Shown: positions 1-7,042, counted from the first letter of the stretch. The stretch: 9,051 nucleotides of DNA from an uncultured Collinsella sp. (GCA_905197385.1 CAJJYO010000051.1:1-9051); one strand, 5' to 3'. Notes: generated from the sequence alone by a model not told the origin. Numbers and translations: made by a program.

Positions 1-2
1 CG

Positions 3-698
3 CGCGGCTACTCGCCGGGTCGTTTCTCCTTTAATGTGAGTGGCGGGCGCTGCGAGGCGTGCAAGGGCGACGGGCAGATCAAGATCGAGATGCACTTCCT
101 TCCCGATATCTACGTTCCCTGCGAAGTTTGCGGCGGTAAACGCTACAACCGCGAGACACTCGAGGTCACCTACCGTGGCAAGACCATCTCGGACGTGCTC
201 GACATGAGCGTCACCGAGGCGTTGGCCTTCTTTGGGAGTATCCCGCAGATTAAGCGCAAGCTCCAGACGCTGTACGATGTAGGCTTAGGCTACGTGAGCC
301 TGGGCCAGCCCGCCACGCCGGCGCTTTCGGGCGGCGAGGCGCAGCGTGTGAAGCTCGCCAAGGAGCTTCATCGACGCCAGACGGGCAAGACGTTCTATAT
401 TTTGGACGAGCCGACGACCGGTCTTCATTTTGAGGACGTCCGCCAGCTGCTCGATGTGCTGCAGCGCTTGGTCGATGCGGGCAACACGGTGCTGGTGATT
501 GAGCACAACCTTGATGTCATCAAGGTTGCCGACCGCCTGATCGATATGGGTCCCGAGGGCGGTAACGGCGGCGGAACCGTCGTGGTTTCGGGCACTCCGG
601 AGCAGGTTGCGGACTGTCCGCAGAGTTATACGGGCAAGTTTTTGGCGCCGTTGCTCAGGCGTGACCGGGAGCGTCAGGCTCAACTTGATGCTCAATAA
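3..698 (+). CDS. uvrA: UvrA excinuclease ABC subunit A, C-terminal part (5' end outside window)
   Basis: This is the C-terminal 231 residues of UvrA, the damage-sensing ATPase that loads UvrB onto lesions in nucleotide excision repair. The frame is open from base 3, and the first codons read [12 protein letters not shown], a UvrA-typical run, so the gene starts upstream; the GTG at 36 is internal. A zinc-finger half follows as CEAC (codons 51-62) and CEVC (120-131), a C-X2-C-X19-C-X2-C pattern. Next come the ABC signature LSGGEAQR (324-347), the Walker B/D-loop stretch [11 protein letters not shown], and the H-loop in [11 protein letters not shown]. Together they make the end of the second nucleotide-binding domain. 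Its Walker A lies upstream of the window. The gene ends TAA and is followed by a stem-loop terminator. Full-length UvrA is about 940-960 residues, so about a quarter is present. Identification is very secure. Confidence 0.97.
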   Translation, partial: RGYSPGRFSFNVSGGRCEACKGDGQIKIEMHFLPDIYVPCEVCGGKRYNRETLEVTYRGKTISDVLDMSVTEALAFFGSIPQIKRKLQTLYDVGLGYVSLGQPATPALSGGEAQRVKLAKELHRRQTGKTFYILDEPTTGLHFEDVRQLLDVLQRLVDAGNTVLVIEHNLDVIKVADRLIDMGPEGGNGGGTVVVSGTPEQVADCPQSYTGKFLAPLLRRDRERQAQLDAQ

Positions 699-718
699 AT
701 AGGCGATTCAGTTTATGG

Positions 719-749
719 GCGCCATCGACTCCTTGTGATTCGATGGCGC
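719..749 (+). terminator. Stem-loop terminator after uvrA
   Basis: A perfect 10-bp inverted repeat has arms GCGCCATCGA (719-728) and TCGATGGCGC (740-749) with an 11-nt loop. It begins 20 nt after the uvrA stop codon. The tail is only weakly T-rich (TTGCTGTG), so it may be a U-poor intrinsic terminator or a 3'-end processing hairpin. It separates uvrA from the ybaK promoter region, which supports termination. Confidence 0.75.
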
Positions 750-762
750 TTGCTGTGCCGAA

Positions 763-793
763 GTGACGTATGCAGCCGAATTGGACATATACT
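763..793 (+). promoter_or_regulatory. Candidate promoter for ybaK-murJ-uvrC
   Basis: TATACT at 788-793 differs by one base from the sigma-70 consensus -10 and lies 37 bp before the ybaK start. The best -35 is GTGACG at 763-768, matching TTGACA at four of six positions with a 19-bp spacer, which is somewhat long. Its place between a terminator and the first gene of a tight gene run supports promoter function. Transcription would start near 800. Confidence 0.45.
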
Positions 794-830
794 TAATCCT
801 TGCGTCCGAATGCGAGAGAAAGGATATGTC

Positions 831-1331
831 ATGGCAAAGGCTGTAAAGACGCCAAAAACCAATGCGATGCGCGAGCTGGAAAGTGCCGGCATTTCCTATG
901 TTCTACATACGTACGAAGACGATGGTGATGAGTCGGTGGGCCTGGGGGTCGCGATTTCGGAGCAGCTTGGCGAGGAGCCCGGTCAAGGATTTAAGACTTT
1001 GGTCTGCGTGACACCGTCCAACGACTATGTCGTGTGCTGTATCCCTGTTGCCGACGAGCTCGATCTAAAGTCCGCCGCGCGTGCCGCGGGGGAGAAGTCC
1101 TTGGCCATGATGCATGTGAAGGATTTGCTTGCGGCGACTGGCTACGTTCGCGGCGGCTGCAGCCCGGTCGGTATGAAAAAACGCTACCGGACGCTCATTG
1201 ATGAGACATGTGTCCTTTGGGATACCATTTTTATTTCGGGAGGCAAGCGTGGTTATCAGCTCGAGCTTGCACCCGATGATTTAATTGCATTTTGCGGGGC
1301 GACGGTTGCCGCGATTACGAGAGAGGACTGA
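831..1331 (+). CDS. ybaK: YbaK/EbsC-family Cys-tRNA(Pro) deacylase
   Basis: This 166-residue protein belongs to the YbaK/EbsC family of trans-editing enzymes. They hydrolyse Cys-tRNA(Pro) made in error by prolyl-tRNA synthetase and act in the cytoplasm. Family landmarks are FKTLVCV (residues 54-60), where Lys55 aligns with the conserved lysine of YbaK, GYVRGGCSPVGMKK (104-117), the glycine-rich substrate loop, and ISGGKRGYQLEL (135-146). The length matches the family norm of about 155-165. The ATG at 831 was chosen because AGAAAGGA (817-824) sits 6 nt upstream. The frame is open back to a GTG at 735, but that lies in the upstream terminator and would add 32 non-homologous residues. The stop is 3 nt before murJ. 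Substrate specificity within the family (YbaK versus the ProX or EbsC type) cannot be settled by reading alone. Confidence 0.93.
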   Translation: MAKAVKTPKTNAMRELESAGISYVLHTYEDDGDESVGLGVAISEQLGEEPGQGFKTLVCVTPSNDYVVCCIPVADELDLKSAARAAGEKSLAMMHVKDLLAATGYVRGGCSPVGMKKRYRTLIDETCVLWDTIFISGGKRGYQLELAPDDLIAFCGATVAAITRED

Positions 1332-1334
1332 GCG

Positions 1335-3017
1335 ATGCCGCAGGAAGAATTGAAGCGCGGAGCTCATTTTGCAAAAGAATCTGCGCCTCAGACACCCTCA
1401 TCCGAAGCTTCTTCGTCGCGAGATGACACTGACGACATGGGCTCGTCGGACTACTCCACGGTTGGTCGTTCCGCCGGGCTTATGACCATCCTGACCATCG
1501 TGTCTCGCGTCACCGGTTTTATCCGCACGTGGGCAATGGCGGCCGCTATCGGCATGTCGCTACTCTCGTCCTCCTATCAGGTCGCCAACAACCTGCCCAA
1601 TATGCTCTACGAACTCGTGATGGGCGGCATGCTCGTGACGGCGTTTTTGCCCGTGTACATGGGCGTGAGGCGTGAGCAGGGTCGCGAGGCTTCGAACGAG
1701 TACGTGGGCAACCTGCTCGGCATTCTGCTTTTGGTGCTGGGTGGCATTTCGTTGCTGGGGACCGTGTTCGCTCCGGGCTTTATCTGGACACAATCGTTCC
1801 TTTCGGGTGACGGCGGCAGCATGGATACCGCTGCGTTCATGTTCCGTTTCTTTGCCATCCAGATTCTGTTTTATGGTTTGGGCTCGGTGTTCTCGGGCGT
1901 TCTCAACGCACACCGCGACTATTTCTGGTCGACGTTTGCCCCGGTCCTCAACAATGTGATCGTCATTGCGAGCTTTATGGGTTTTGCGCCCGTGTCCGCA
2001 CAGTTTGGCGAACGTGCCGGCATCATCTTGATTGCGGCCGGTACGACCCTCGGTGTCTTTGTTCAGATGGCATGTCAGATCCCCGCGCTTGGCAAGCACG
2101 GCGTGCATCCCCATATCCATATCGACTTTAAGGACCCTGCGCTGCGCCAGACGATTGCGCTCGGTATCCCGACGCTGCTCGCCACGGTGTGCATGTTTGT
2201 CTCGACTTCTATCACCAACGCTGCCGCGCTGGTGGTCCAGCCCGAGACCGGTCCTTCCGTCATCGCCTATGCGCGCCTGTGGTACACGCTGCCCTACGCG
2301 CTGATTGCCGCCTCGCTTTCGACGGCGCTCTATACCGAGCTCTCTCACGACGCACAGGAGAAGGATTACGACAGCGTTCGCACGGGCATTTCGCGTGGCG
2401 TCGCCCAGATGCTGTTCTTCCTGATTCCGTTCGCGCTGTACCTGATTGTCTTCGCACGTCCGCTCAACATGATTTACTGTGCCGGCAAGTTTGATGAGTC
2501 CGGCGTGACGCTGGTGTCCGAGTACCTTGTCTACCTGGCGCTCTCGCTGCCGCTCTACGGCGTGGTCGTGTTGATGCAGAAGAGCTTCTCTGCCTTGCTC
2601 GACATGAAGCCCTATAGCCGCTATTGCCTGTATTCTGCCATCGGCCAGGCCGGCTCGGTTCTGCTGTTTGGCGTTGTGCTGGGCTTCGGTATGCCGGCAA
2701 TCGCGCTTTCGTATGTTGTCGACTACGTGATCTTGGTCGGCTGTTCGCTGTGGTGGCTGCGTCGTCGTCTGCGTGGCCTTCAGGTCAAATCTATCCTGCA
2801 TGGCGGTTTCTTTGGCCTTTTGCTCGGTGGCCTGGGTGCTGCCGCAGGCGCCGGCGTCATGTGGGCGCTTGAGCACTTTGTCGGGGCACTTGGCGGCTCG
2901 ATTCTGATTACTCTTGGCTATGTTTGCGTTGCGGGTGTCGTCTCGCTTGCTGTTACCTTTGGCCTTGCCGTCGTCCTTAAGATGCCCGAGGTCTCGGCGC
3001 TGCTTCGACGCAAGTAG
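1335..3017 (+). CDS. murJ: MurJ/MviN lipid II flippase
   Basis: This 560-residue integral membrane protein is of the MurJ (MviN) type. It moves lipid II across the cytoplasmic membrane for peptidoglycan synthesis. A hydrophilic Ser/Thr/Asp-rich cytoplasmic tail (residues 1-45) precedes about 14 hydrophobic segments between roughly 48 and 555. Family landmarks are SRVTGFIR (57-64), whose Arg58 and Arg64 match essential arginines near the MurJ entry, NNLPNMLYELVMGG (85-98), HRDYFWSTFAPVLNN (193-207), and AYARLWYTLPYALIAASLST (311-330), whose Arg314 corresponds to a third conserved arginine. The second segment reads YELVMGG where E. coli, from memory, has RRIFAEG; I recall the E-type form from actinobacterial MviN. 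ATG 1335 is preceded by GAGAGGA (1321-1327) inside the end of ybaK, 7 nt away. A Met at 35 has no good ribosome site. Translation is probably coupled to ybaK upstream and uvrC downstream. Confidence 0.93.
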   Translation: MPQEELKRGAHFAKESAPQTPSSEASSSRDDTDDMGSSDYSTVGRSAGLMTILTIVSRVTGFIRTWAMAAAIGMSLLSSSYQVANNLPNMLYELVMGGMLVTAFLPVYMGVRREQGREASNEYVGNLLGILLLVLGGISLLGTVFAPGFIWTQSFLSGDGGSMDTAAFMFRFFAIQILFYGLGSVFSGVLNAHRDYFWSTFAPVLNNVIVIASFMGFAPVSAQFGERAGIILIAAGTTLGVFVQMACQIPALGKHGVHPHIHIDFKDPALRQTIALGIPTLLATVCMFVSTSITNAAALVVQPETGPSVIAYARLWYTLPYALIAASLSTALYTELSHDAQEKDYDSVRTGISRGVAQMLFFLIPFALYLIVFARPLNMIYCAGKFDESGVTLVSEYLVYLALSLPLYGVVVLMQKSFSALLDMKPYSRYCLYSAIGQAGSVLLFGVVLGFGMPAIALSYVVDYVILVGCSLWWLRRRLRGLQVKSILHGGFFGLLLGGLGAAAGAGVMWALEHFVGALGGSILITLGYVCVAGVVSLAVTFGLAVVLKMPEVSALLRRK

Positions 3018-3023
3018 GTGCGC

Positions 3024-4964
3024 GTGGCCGGTCACGACAACATTCCAACGCTTGCCGAGCAGGTTTCGCGCGTTCCCACACAGCCCGGATGCTACCTTTG
3101 GAAGGATGCCAAGGGCGATGTCATCTACGTGGGCAAGGCGAAAAACCTACGCGCCCGCATGCGTCAATACGTGACACTGCAGGATGAGCGTCAAAAGATT
3201 CCGCTGATGATGCAGCTGGTGGCGAGCTTTGACTATATCGTGGTGGAGACCGAGCATGAGGCGTTGGTGCTCGAGCGCAATTTGATTGGTCAGTACCATC
3301 CGTACTTTAACGTCGACCTCAAGGATGACAAGAGCTACCCCTTTATCGCCATTACAAAGGGCGACCTGTATCCCGCTATCAAATATACGCGTGAGCGTCA
3401 TAAGCCGGGAACGCGCTATTTTGGACCCTATACCGATAGCCGTGCGGCACGTGAGACGATAGATACGCTGCGCAAGGTTATCCCCATCTGCTCCGCATCC
3501 TGTGCGGAGTGGCGTCGTTGTCGCCGTATCGTTGAGTCCCACAAGGGCGAGGAAGACATCGTCAATATGATTTGCGCGCAAAACGGGCGTCCCTGCTTTG
3601 ACTACCATGTCGGGCGCGGCCCGGGTGCGTGTGTCGGCGCGATTTCCCCGGCAGACTATGCCAAGAACGTCAAGCGTGTCGAGCGCTTTTTGTCGGGCCA
3701 TCGCAAGGATGTCGTCGATGAGCTGACCTCCGAGATGACGGATGCCGCCGAGGCGCTCGACTTTGAGCGCGCGGCACGCGTCAAACGTCGTTTGGAGGTC
3801 ATCAGGGGTCTGGACGACCGTCAGCAAGTCGTTTTTCCCTCCAGTGTCGATATCGATGTCATCGGTTTCTATCGCGAGGAGACCATCTCCGCCGCTTGCG
3901 TCTTTGTCGTGCGTGAGGGTCGAACGGTTCGAACCTGCGAGTTTATTCTCGATAAGGGTTTGGATGTCGACGAAGAGGAACTTCAATCGGGCTTTCTTAA
4001 GCGCTATTACGACGAGACGGCTGATATTCCAGCTGAGATAAACCTCTCTGTCGAGCTTGAGGATGCGGAGGCGCTGGGGGAGTGGCTTGCAGGCAAGCGC
4101 GAGCGTTCCTGCCATCTCCATAGGCCGCAGCGTGGCGAAAAGCACCGTTTGCTCGATATGGCATCCAAAAATGCGCGCCATGCCCTCATGCGCTACATGA
4201 TGCGAACGGGGTACGCTGACGACCGCACCAATCAAGCGCTCCTGGAGCTCGAAAGCGCGCTGGCGCTGCCGGCGCCGCCGATGCGTATCGAGTGCTTCGA
4301 TATCTCGACGCTGCACGGAACCTTTACCGTCGCCTCGATGGTGGTGTTTACCAACGGGCGCGCCGACAAGAGCCAGTACCGTCGTTTTAAAATTCAGGCC
4401 GAATTGGACGAGGCAAACGACTTCGTGTCGATGTCCGAGGTTTTGGGACGACGCTATGCTCCCGAGCGCATGGCCGACGAGCGCTTTGGCTCGCGCCCCG
4501 ATTTGCTCGTTGTCGATGGCGGTAAGCCGCAATTGACCGCTGCGATCAAGCAACTTGAAGCTCTTGGGCTCGATATACCAGTTTGTGGCTTGGCAAAGGC
4601 CGATGAGGAAGTTTTTGTGCCTTGGGACGAGACTCCCGTCGTGCTGCCGACCGGGTCCGCGTCGCTCTATCTAATTAAACAGGTGCGCGATGAATCGCAC
4701 CGTTTTGCAATCACATTCCATCGTGAGTTGCGCGATAAAGCCATGACAGTTTCGGTACTCGATGACGTTCCAGGCGTGGGACCCACCAGAAAACGTGCCC
4801 TTATGCGCCATTTTGGTTCGATGAAGCGTTTGCGCGCGGCGAGCGAGCAAGAGATCGCGGAAGTTCGCGGCATACCTGCCGATGTTGCCAAAGCGGTCCA
4901 CGAGGCGCTCGTTGCGTGGAATGCCGAGCGCGCCGAGGCGGCGGCTGGCCATCCCGATAGCTAA
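3024..4964 (+). CDS. uvrC: UvrC excinuclease ABC subunit C
   Basis: UvrC makes both incisions in nucleotide excision repair after UvrA/UvrB recognise damage. Numbering uses the GTG at 3024 (646 residues). The GIY-YIG nuclease domain is at about 20-95 (QPGCYLW, then VIYVGKAKNLRARM), making the 3' cut. A cysteine cluster follows (156-203). The UVR motif that binds UvrB is at about 229-264. The RNase H-like nuclease making the 5' cut contains ECFDIS (Asp426), LLVVDGGKPQL (Asp498) and DESHRFA (His559). Two helix-hairpin-helix motifs lie at 579-629 (VPGVGPTRKRAL, VRGIPADVAKAV). GTG 3024 was chosen because AAGTAGG (3012-3018) sits 5 nt upstream; an in-frame GTG at 3018, right after the murJ stop, would add two residues and has no ribosome site. 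The cysteine cluster is unusual: a long insert between the first and second cysteines, and glycine where E. coli has its third. Length is normal (about 600-650). Confidence 0.96.
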   Translation: MAGHDNIPTLAEQVSRVPTQPGCYLWKDAKGDVIYVGKAKNLRARMRQYVTLQDERQKIPLMMQLVASFDYIVVETEHEALVLERNLIGQYHPYFNVDLKDDKSYPFIAITKGDLYPAIKYTRERHKPGTRYFGPYTDSRAARETIDTLRKVIPICSASCAEWRRCRRIVESHKGEEDIVNMICAQNGRPCFDYHVGRGPGACVGAISPADYAKNVKRVERFLSGHRKDVVDELTSEMTDAAEALDFERAARVKRRLEVIRGLDDRQQVVFPSSVDIDVIGFYREETISAACVFVVREGRTVRTCEFILDKGLDVDEEELQSGFLKRYYDETADIPAEINLSVELEDAEALGEWLAGKRERSCHLHRPQRGEKHRLLDMASKNARHALMRYMMRTGYADDRTNQALLELESALALPAPPMRIECFDISTLHGTFTVASMVVFTNGRADKSQYRRFKIQAELDEANDFVSMSEVLGRRYAPERMADERFGSRPDLLVVDGGKPQLTAAIKQLEALGLDIPVCGLAKADEEVFVPWDETPVVLPTGSASLYLIKQVRDESHRFAITFHRELRDKAMTVSVLDDVPGVGPTRKRALMRHFGSMKRLRAASEQEIAEVRGIPADVAKAVHEALVAWNAERAEAAAGHPDS

Positions 4965-4988
4965 ACACGAGCCTAAACTACTGATATA

Positions 4989-5033
4989 CATGATTGCGTG
5001 ATTTTCAACCATTTATTTCGCCATGATTGCATG
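4989..5033 (+). repeat. Spaced 12-bp direct repeat upstream of the transporter promoter
   Basis: CATGATTGCGTG (4989-5000) and CATGATTGCATG (5022-5033) match at 11 of 12 positions and start 33 bp apart, about three helical turns, so both copies face the same side of the DNA. The second copy is also an inverted repeat, CATG-ATTG-CATG. They lie 32 bp upstream of a candidate -35 element, a position that suits a transcription factor. No known regulator motif was recognised. The AACCA/TGGTT pair at 5007-5011 and 5035-5039, followed by a T-rich run, could alternatively be a weak uvrC terminator. Confidence 0.4.
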
Positions 5034-5064
5034 CTGGTTTCGGGTTTTATTAACGCTAAAACGT

Positions 5065-5097
5065 TTGACTAGTCATGGTGAACAACCCTGCTATCCT
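5065..5097 (+). promoter_or_regulatory. Candidate extended -10 promoter for the peptide ABC transporter operon
   Basis: TGCTATCCT (5089-5097) is a TGn-extended -10 with hexamer TATCCT. TTGACT (5065-5070) matches the -35 consensus at five of six positions, but is 21 bp from that hexamer. An 18-bp spacing would use the poorer TGCTAT (5089-5094). Extended -10 promoters tolerate a displaced -35. The palindrome AAACGTTT (5059-5066) overlaps the -35 start and could be an operator. Transcription would begin near 5104, leaving a leader of about 225 nt. Confidence 0.5.
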
Positions 5098-5129
5098 GCG
5101 GGTTGACGAAGACTGATATCTCACCTCGT

Positions 5130-5326
5130 CGATACATACTGTCTGGCGAATCATTTGTCAATGAATTCGGTGAACGGTAGTAAATACCGTTCAAGCGTAT
5201 GTATGTATCGGTCGCCGAGCGCGGCACCTCAGTTGGGTTCGTCGGTAGGTAAGGTATATATCGTCCGCAAGTTGCGCGGGGGCAAGTCTAGGTGCTCCCG
5301 AGTAAGATTCTCTATTGATAGGAGAA
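5130..5326 (+). promoter_or_regulatory. Structured 5' leader of the binding-protein gene; possible cis-regulatory RNA
   Basis: The stretch between the candidate promoter and the ATG at 5330 has no convincing gene but several inverted repeats. CGATACATAC (5130-5139) pairs perfectly with GTATGTATCG (5201-5210) and encloses a perfect 9-bp hairpin, TGAACGGTA (5171-5179) with TACCGTTCA (5185-5193). GCACCT (5224-5229) can pair with AGGTGC (5290-5295) around a small CCGC/GCGG hairpin (5265-5279). The ribosome binding site AGGAGA (5320-5325) lies in a hairpin formed with TTCTCTA (5308-5314), with one bulged G; CTCC (5295-5298) could pair with the same site. This looks like an RNA whose folding controls translation. 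I could not match it to a known riboswitch or T-box, so the function is inferred. A DNA-binding operator is an alternative for the short palindromes. Confidence 0.45.
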
Positions 5327-5329
5327 GAC

Positions 5330-6943
5330 ATGGCCATCATCAACAAGGGTATGTCCAGGCGTTCGTTCCTCGGCCTCACCGGCAGCGTCGCTGCTGTCGC
5401 CGGCCTTGGTCTCACTGGCTGCGGTGGCAGCTCTAGCGACGAGGGTTCCGCTTCCGGCTCCACCGATTCCGCCAACCGTGGCGGCGGCGTGATCACCGCT
5501 GGTTCCGCTTACGCTCCGTCCAGCTTCGATCCCGCCAGCACCGGCTCCGCTGTGGGCCTGGGTGCTAACTGGCACGTCGTCGAGGGCCTCTACGGCATCG
5601 ATTACCACGACTACAGCACCTTCAACGAGCTCGCCACCGACGATCCCAAGTCTGTGGACGACACCACTTTCGAGGTCACCATCCGCAAGGGCGCCAAGTT
5701 CTCCGATGGCACCGAGGTCACCGCTGACGATGTCGTTGCCTCCTACACCGCTTGCGCCGCTTCCGCTACCTATGCTCCGTTCTTCCAGCCCTTCGAGTCC
5801 ATCGAGGCCAAGGACGCCAGCACCGTGACGGTCAAGACTAAGGTCCCCAACTTCTCCCTGCTCAAGGATCGTCTGGCCATCGTCCGCGTTACCCCGGCCA
5901 CCCAGACCGAGGAGGATCGCGCCAAGCAGCCGATCGGTTCCGGCCCCTGGATGTACGACTCTATCTCCGATACCGAGATCACCTTGGTTCCCAACCCCGA
6001 GTACAACGGTGAGTATGCTGCCGAGGATAAGAAGATCCAGTACAGCATCCTGACCGACCCCACCGCTCGCGTTACCGCTCAGCAGGAGGGCTCCACGCTC
6101 GTTATGGAGCTCGTTACCGCTGACGCCGTCGACCAGCTCGAGAGCGCCGGCTGCAAGATCGATAACGTTCAGGGTTTCGGCACCCGCTTCATCATGTTCA
6201 ACGTCGCCAAGGAGCCTTGGAACAACGTCAAGGTCCGTCAGGCTGTCATGTATGCGCTCGACACCGAGAAGATGGTCAGCAACACCTTCGCCGGCCTTGC
6301 CACCGCTGCCAGCTGCTACCTGCCCAAGAGCTTCACCAACTATCATGAGGCTTCCACGGTGTACAAGACCGACGCCAAGAAGGCTAAGAAGCTCATCGAG
6401 GAGTCTGGCATCACCCCGGGTGCCATCACCCTGCGCACCACCGACAACGAGCAGATTAAGGGCATGGCCGCCCAGGTCAAGAACGATCTCGACGCTCTCG
6501 GCTTCGATGTGACCATCCAGACCGATACCTCGCCGGCTACCTACGCTGCCATCGACGGCGGCGAGGCCTACGATATCCTCCTTGCCCCTGGCGATCCTTC
6601 TTGCTTCGGCGCCGACCCCGACCTGCTGCTCAACTGGTGGTACGGCGACAACGTCTGGATGCAGACCCGTTGCCCGTGGAAGGAGTCCGCTGAGTGGCAG
6701 AAGCTCCACGGTCTCATGGACGAGGCTCTTGCCGCTGAGGGCGATGAGCAGCAGAAGAAGTGGAACGAGTGCTTCGACATCATTGCCGACAACGCCGTTC
6801 TGTACCCTGTTGTTCACGTCAAGACCGTCTCCGCTTTCTGGGACGATCCGTCCACTGCGCCCAACGGCGAGGCCCTCGATGGCTTCAAGGGCATCGGCAC
6901 GACGAGCATGTCCTTCAGGGGCGTTGCGACCGTCAAGGCGTAA
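5330..6943 (+). CDS. Peptide-type ABC transporter solute-binding lipoprotein (DppA/OppA, SBP family 5)
   Basis: This 537-residue extracytoplasmic binding protein captures peptides or a similar ligand and delivers it to the permeases encoded downstream. The N-terminus combines a twin-arginine motif (SRRSFLG, residues 9-15), a hydrophobic stretch, and a lipobox LTGC ending at Cys31, so it is probably exported folded by Tat and anchored by lipid at Cys31. A Gly/Ser/Asp linker (32-53) precedes the family 5 domain, marked by FEVTIRKGAKFSDGTEVTAD (114-133) and VRQAVMYALDTEKMV. ATG 5330 was chosen for AGGAGA (5320-5325) just upstream; the frame is open to a TTG at 5315, inside that ribosome site. 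As far as I read, every Lys codon is AAG and every Phe codon TTC, unlike murJ or uvrC, which suggests high expression. The family also binds nickel, haem and sugars, so the ligand is unproven. Confidence 0.93.
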   Translation: MAIINKGMSRRSFLGLTGSVAAVAGLGLTGCGGSSSDEGSASGSTDSANRGGGVITAGSAYAPSSFDPASTGSAVGLGANWHVVEGLYGIDYHDYSTFNELATDDPKSVDDTTFEVTIRKGAKFSDGTEVTADDVVASYTACAASATYAPFFQPFESIEAKDASTVTVKTKVPNFSLLKDRLAIVRVTPATQTEEDRAKQPIGSGPWMYDSISDTEITLVPNPEYNGEYAAEDKKIQYSILTDPTARVTAQQEGSTLVMELVTADAVDQLESAGCKIDNVQGFGTRFIMFNVAKEPWNNVKVRQAVMYALDTEKMVSNTFAGLATAASCYLPKSFTNYHEASTVYKTDAKKAKKLIEESGITPGAITLRTTDNEQIKGMAAQVKNDLDALGFDVTIQTDTSPATYAAIDGGEAYDILLAPGDPSCFGADPDLLLNWWYGDNVWMQTRCPWKESAEWQKLHGLMDEALAAEGDEQQKKWNECFDIIADNAVLYPVVHVKTVSAFWDDPSTAPNGEALDGFKGIGTTSMSFRGVATVKA

Positions 6944-6958
6944 GACTCGCTTGAGTCT
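6943..6958 (+). other. Hairpin at the stop codon of the binding-protein gene
   Basis: AGACTC (6943-6948) pairs perfectly with GAGTCT (6953-6958) around a 4-nt loop, starting at the last base of the TAA stop. It is the first of three stem-loops before the permease gene. With no T-tract it is more likely to slow 3' exonucleases or processing than to terminate. Confidence 0.5.
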
Positions 6959-7005
6959 GTATGCAGGATGTCGGCCGTTGGGACCGTATCCTCATAGTTG
7001 AAACA

Positions 7006-7039
7006 AAGACCCGGGCGGCAACGATGTCGCTCGGGTCTT
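7006..7039 (+). terminator. Strong intercistronic stem-loop, likely partial terminator or mRNA stabiliser
   Basis: AAGACCCGGGCG (7006-7017) pairs with CGCTCGGGTCTT (7028-7039): twelve pairs including one G-T wobble, with a 10-nt loop. A poly-T tail is nearly absent (TCTTG), so read-through into the permease gene is expected. In importer operons such hairpins often leave the binding-protein message more abundant than the distal message; that role is inferred here from position. Confidence 0.65.
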
Positions 7040-7042
7040 GTA

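Noticed and set aside
735..830. N-terminal extension of ybaK from a GTG at 735
   Set aside because: It would lie inside the terminator loop and promoter, lacks a ribosome site, and adds residues not seen in the family; ATG 831 has a good Shine-Dalgarno.
1560..3035. Minus-strand open frame of about 490 codons opposite murJ
   Set aside because: Its composition is rich in Arg, His, Gln and Asp with no domain pattern, as expected from reverse reading of a hydrophobic membrane-protein gene. The same applies to minus-strand frames opposite uvrC (3147-4553) and the permeases (7323-8309, 8242-9012).
4965..5060. Strong intrinsic terminator after uvrC
   Set aside because: Only weak pairing is visible (AACCA with TGGTT around a CATG/CATG core, then a T-rich run). 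I mention it under the direct repeat instead of calling a terminator.
5100..5329. T-box or other known riboswitch class
   Set aside because: I could not find the conserved T-box antiterminator core (GGTGGNACCGCG-like) or a recognisable SAM, glycine, lysine or c-di-GMP aptamer core. An unassigned leader is the honest description.
5155..5436. Short + strand frame (93 codons) across the leader
   Set aside because: It starts without a ribosome site, overlaps the binding-protein start in another frame, and its sequence is basic and featureless. The palindromes explain this region better.
5312..6817. Long open frame on the minus strand (about 500 codons) opposite the binding-protein gene
   Set aside because: The + strand reading is a clear family 5 binding protein. 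The antisense frame is kept open by the strong codon bias (AAG, TTC, GCC) of that gene and shows low-complexity Gly/Val/Leu/Asp-rich composition with no recognisable domain.
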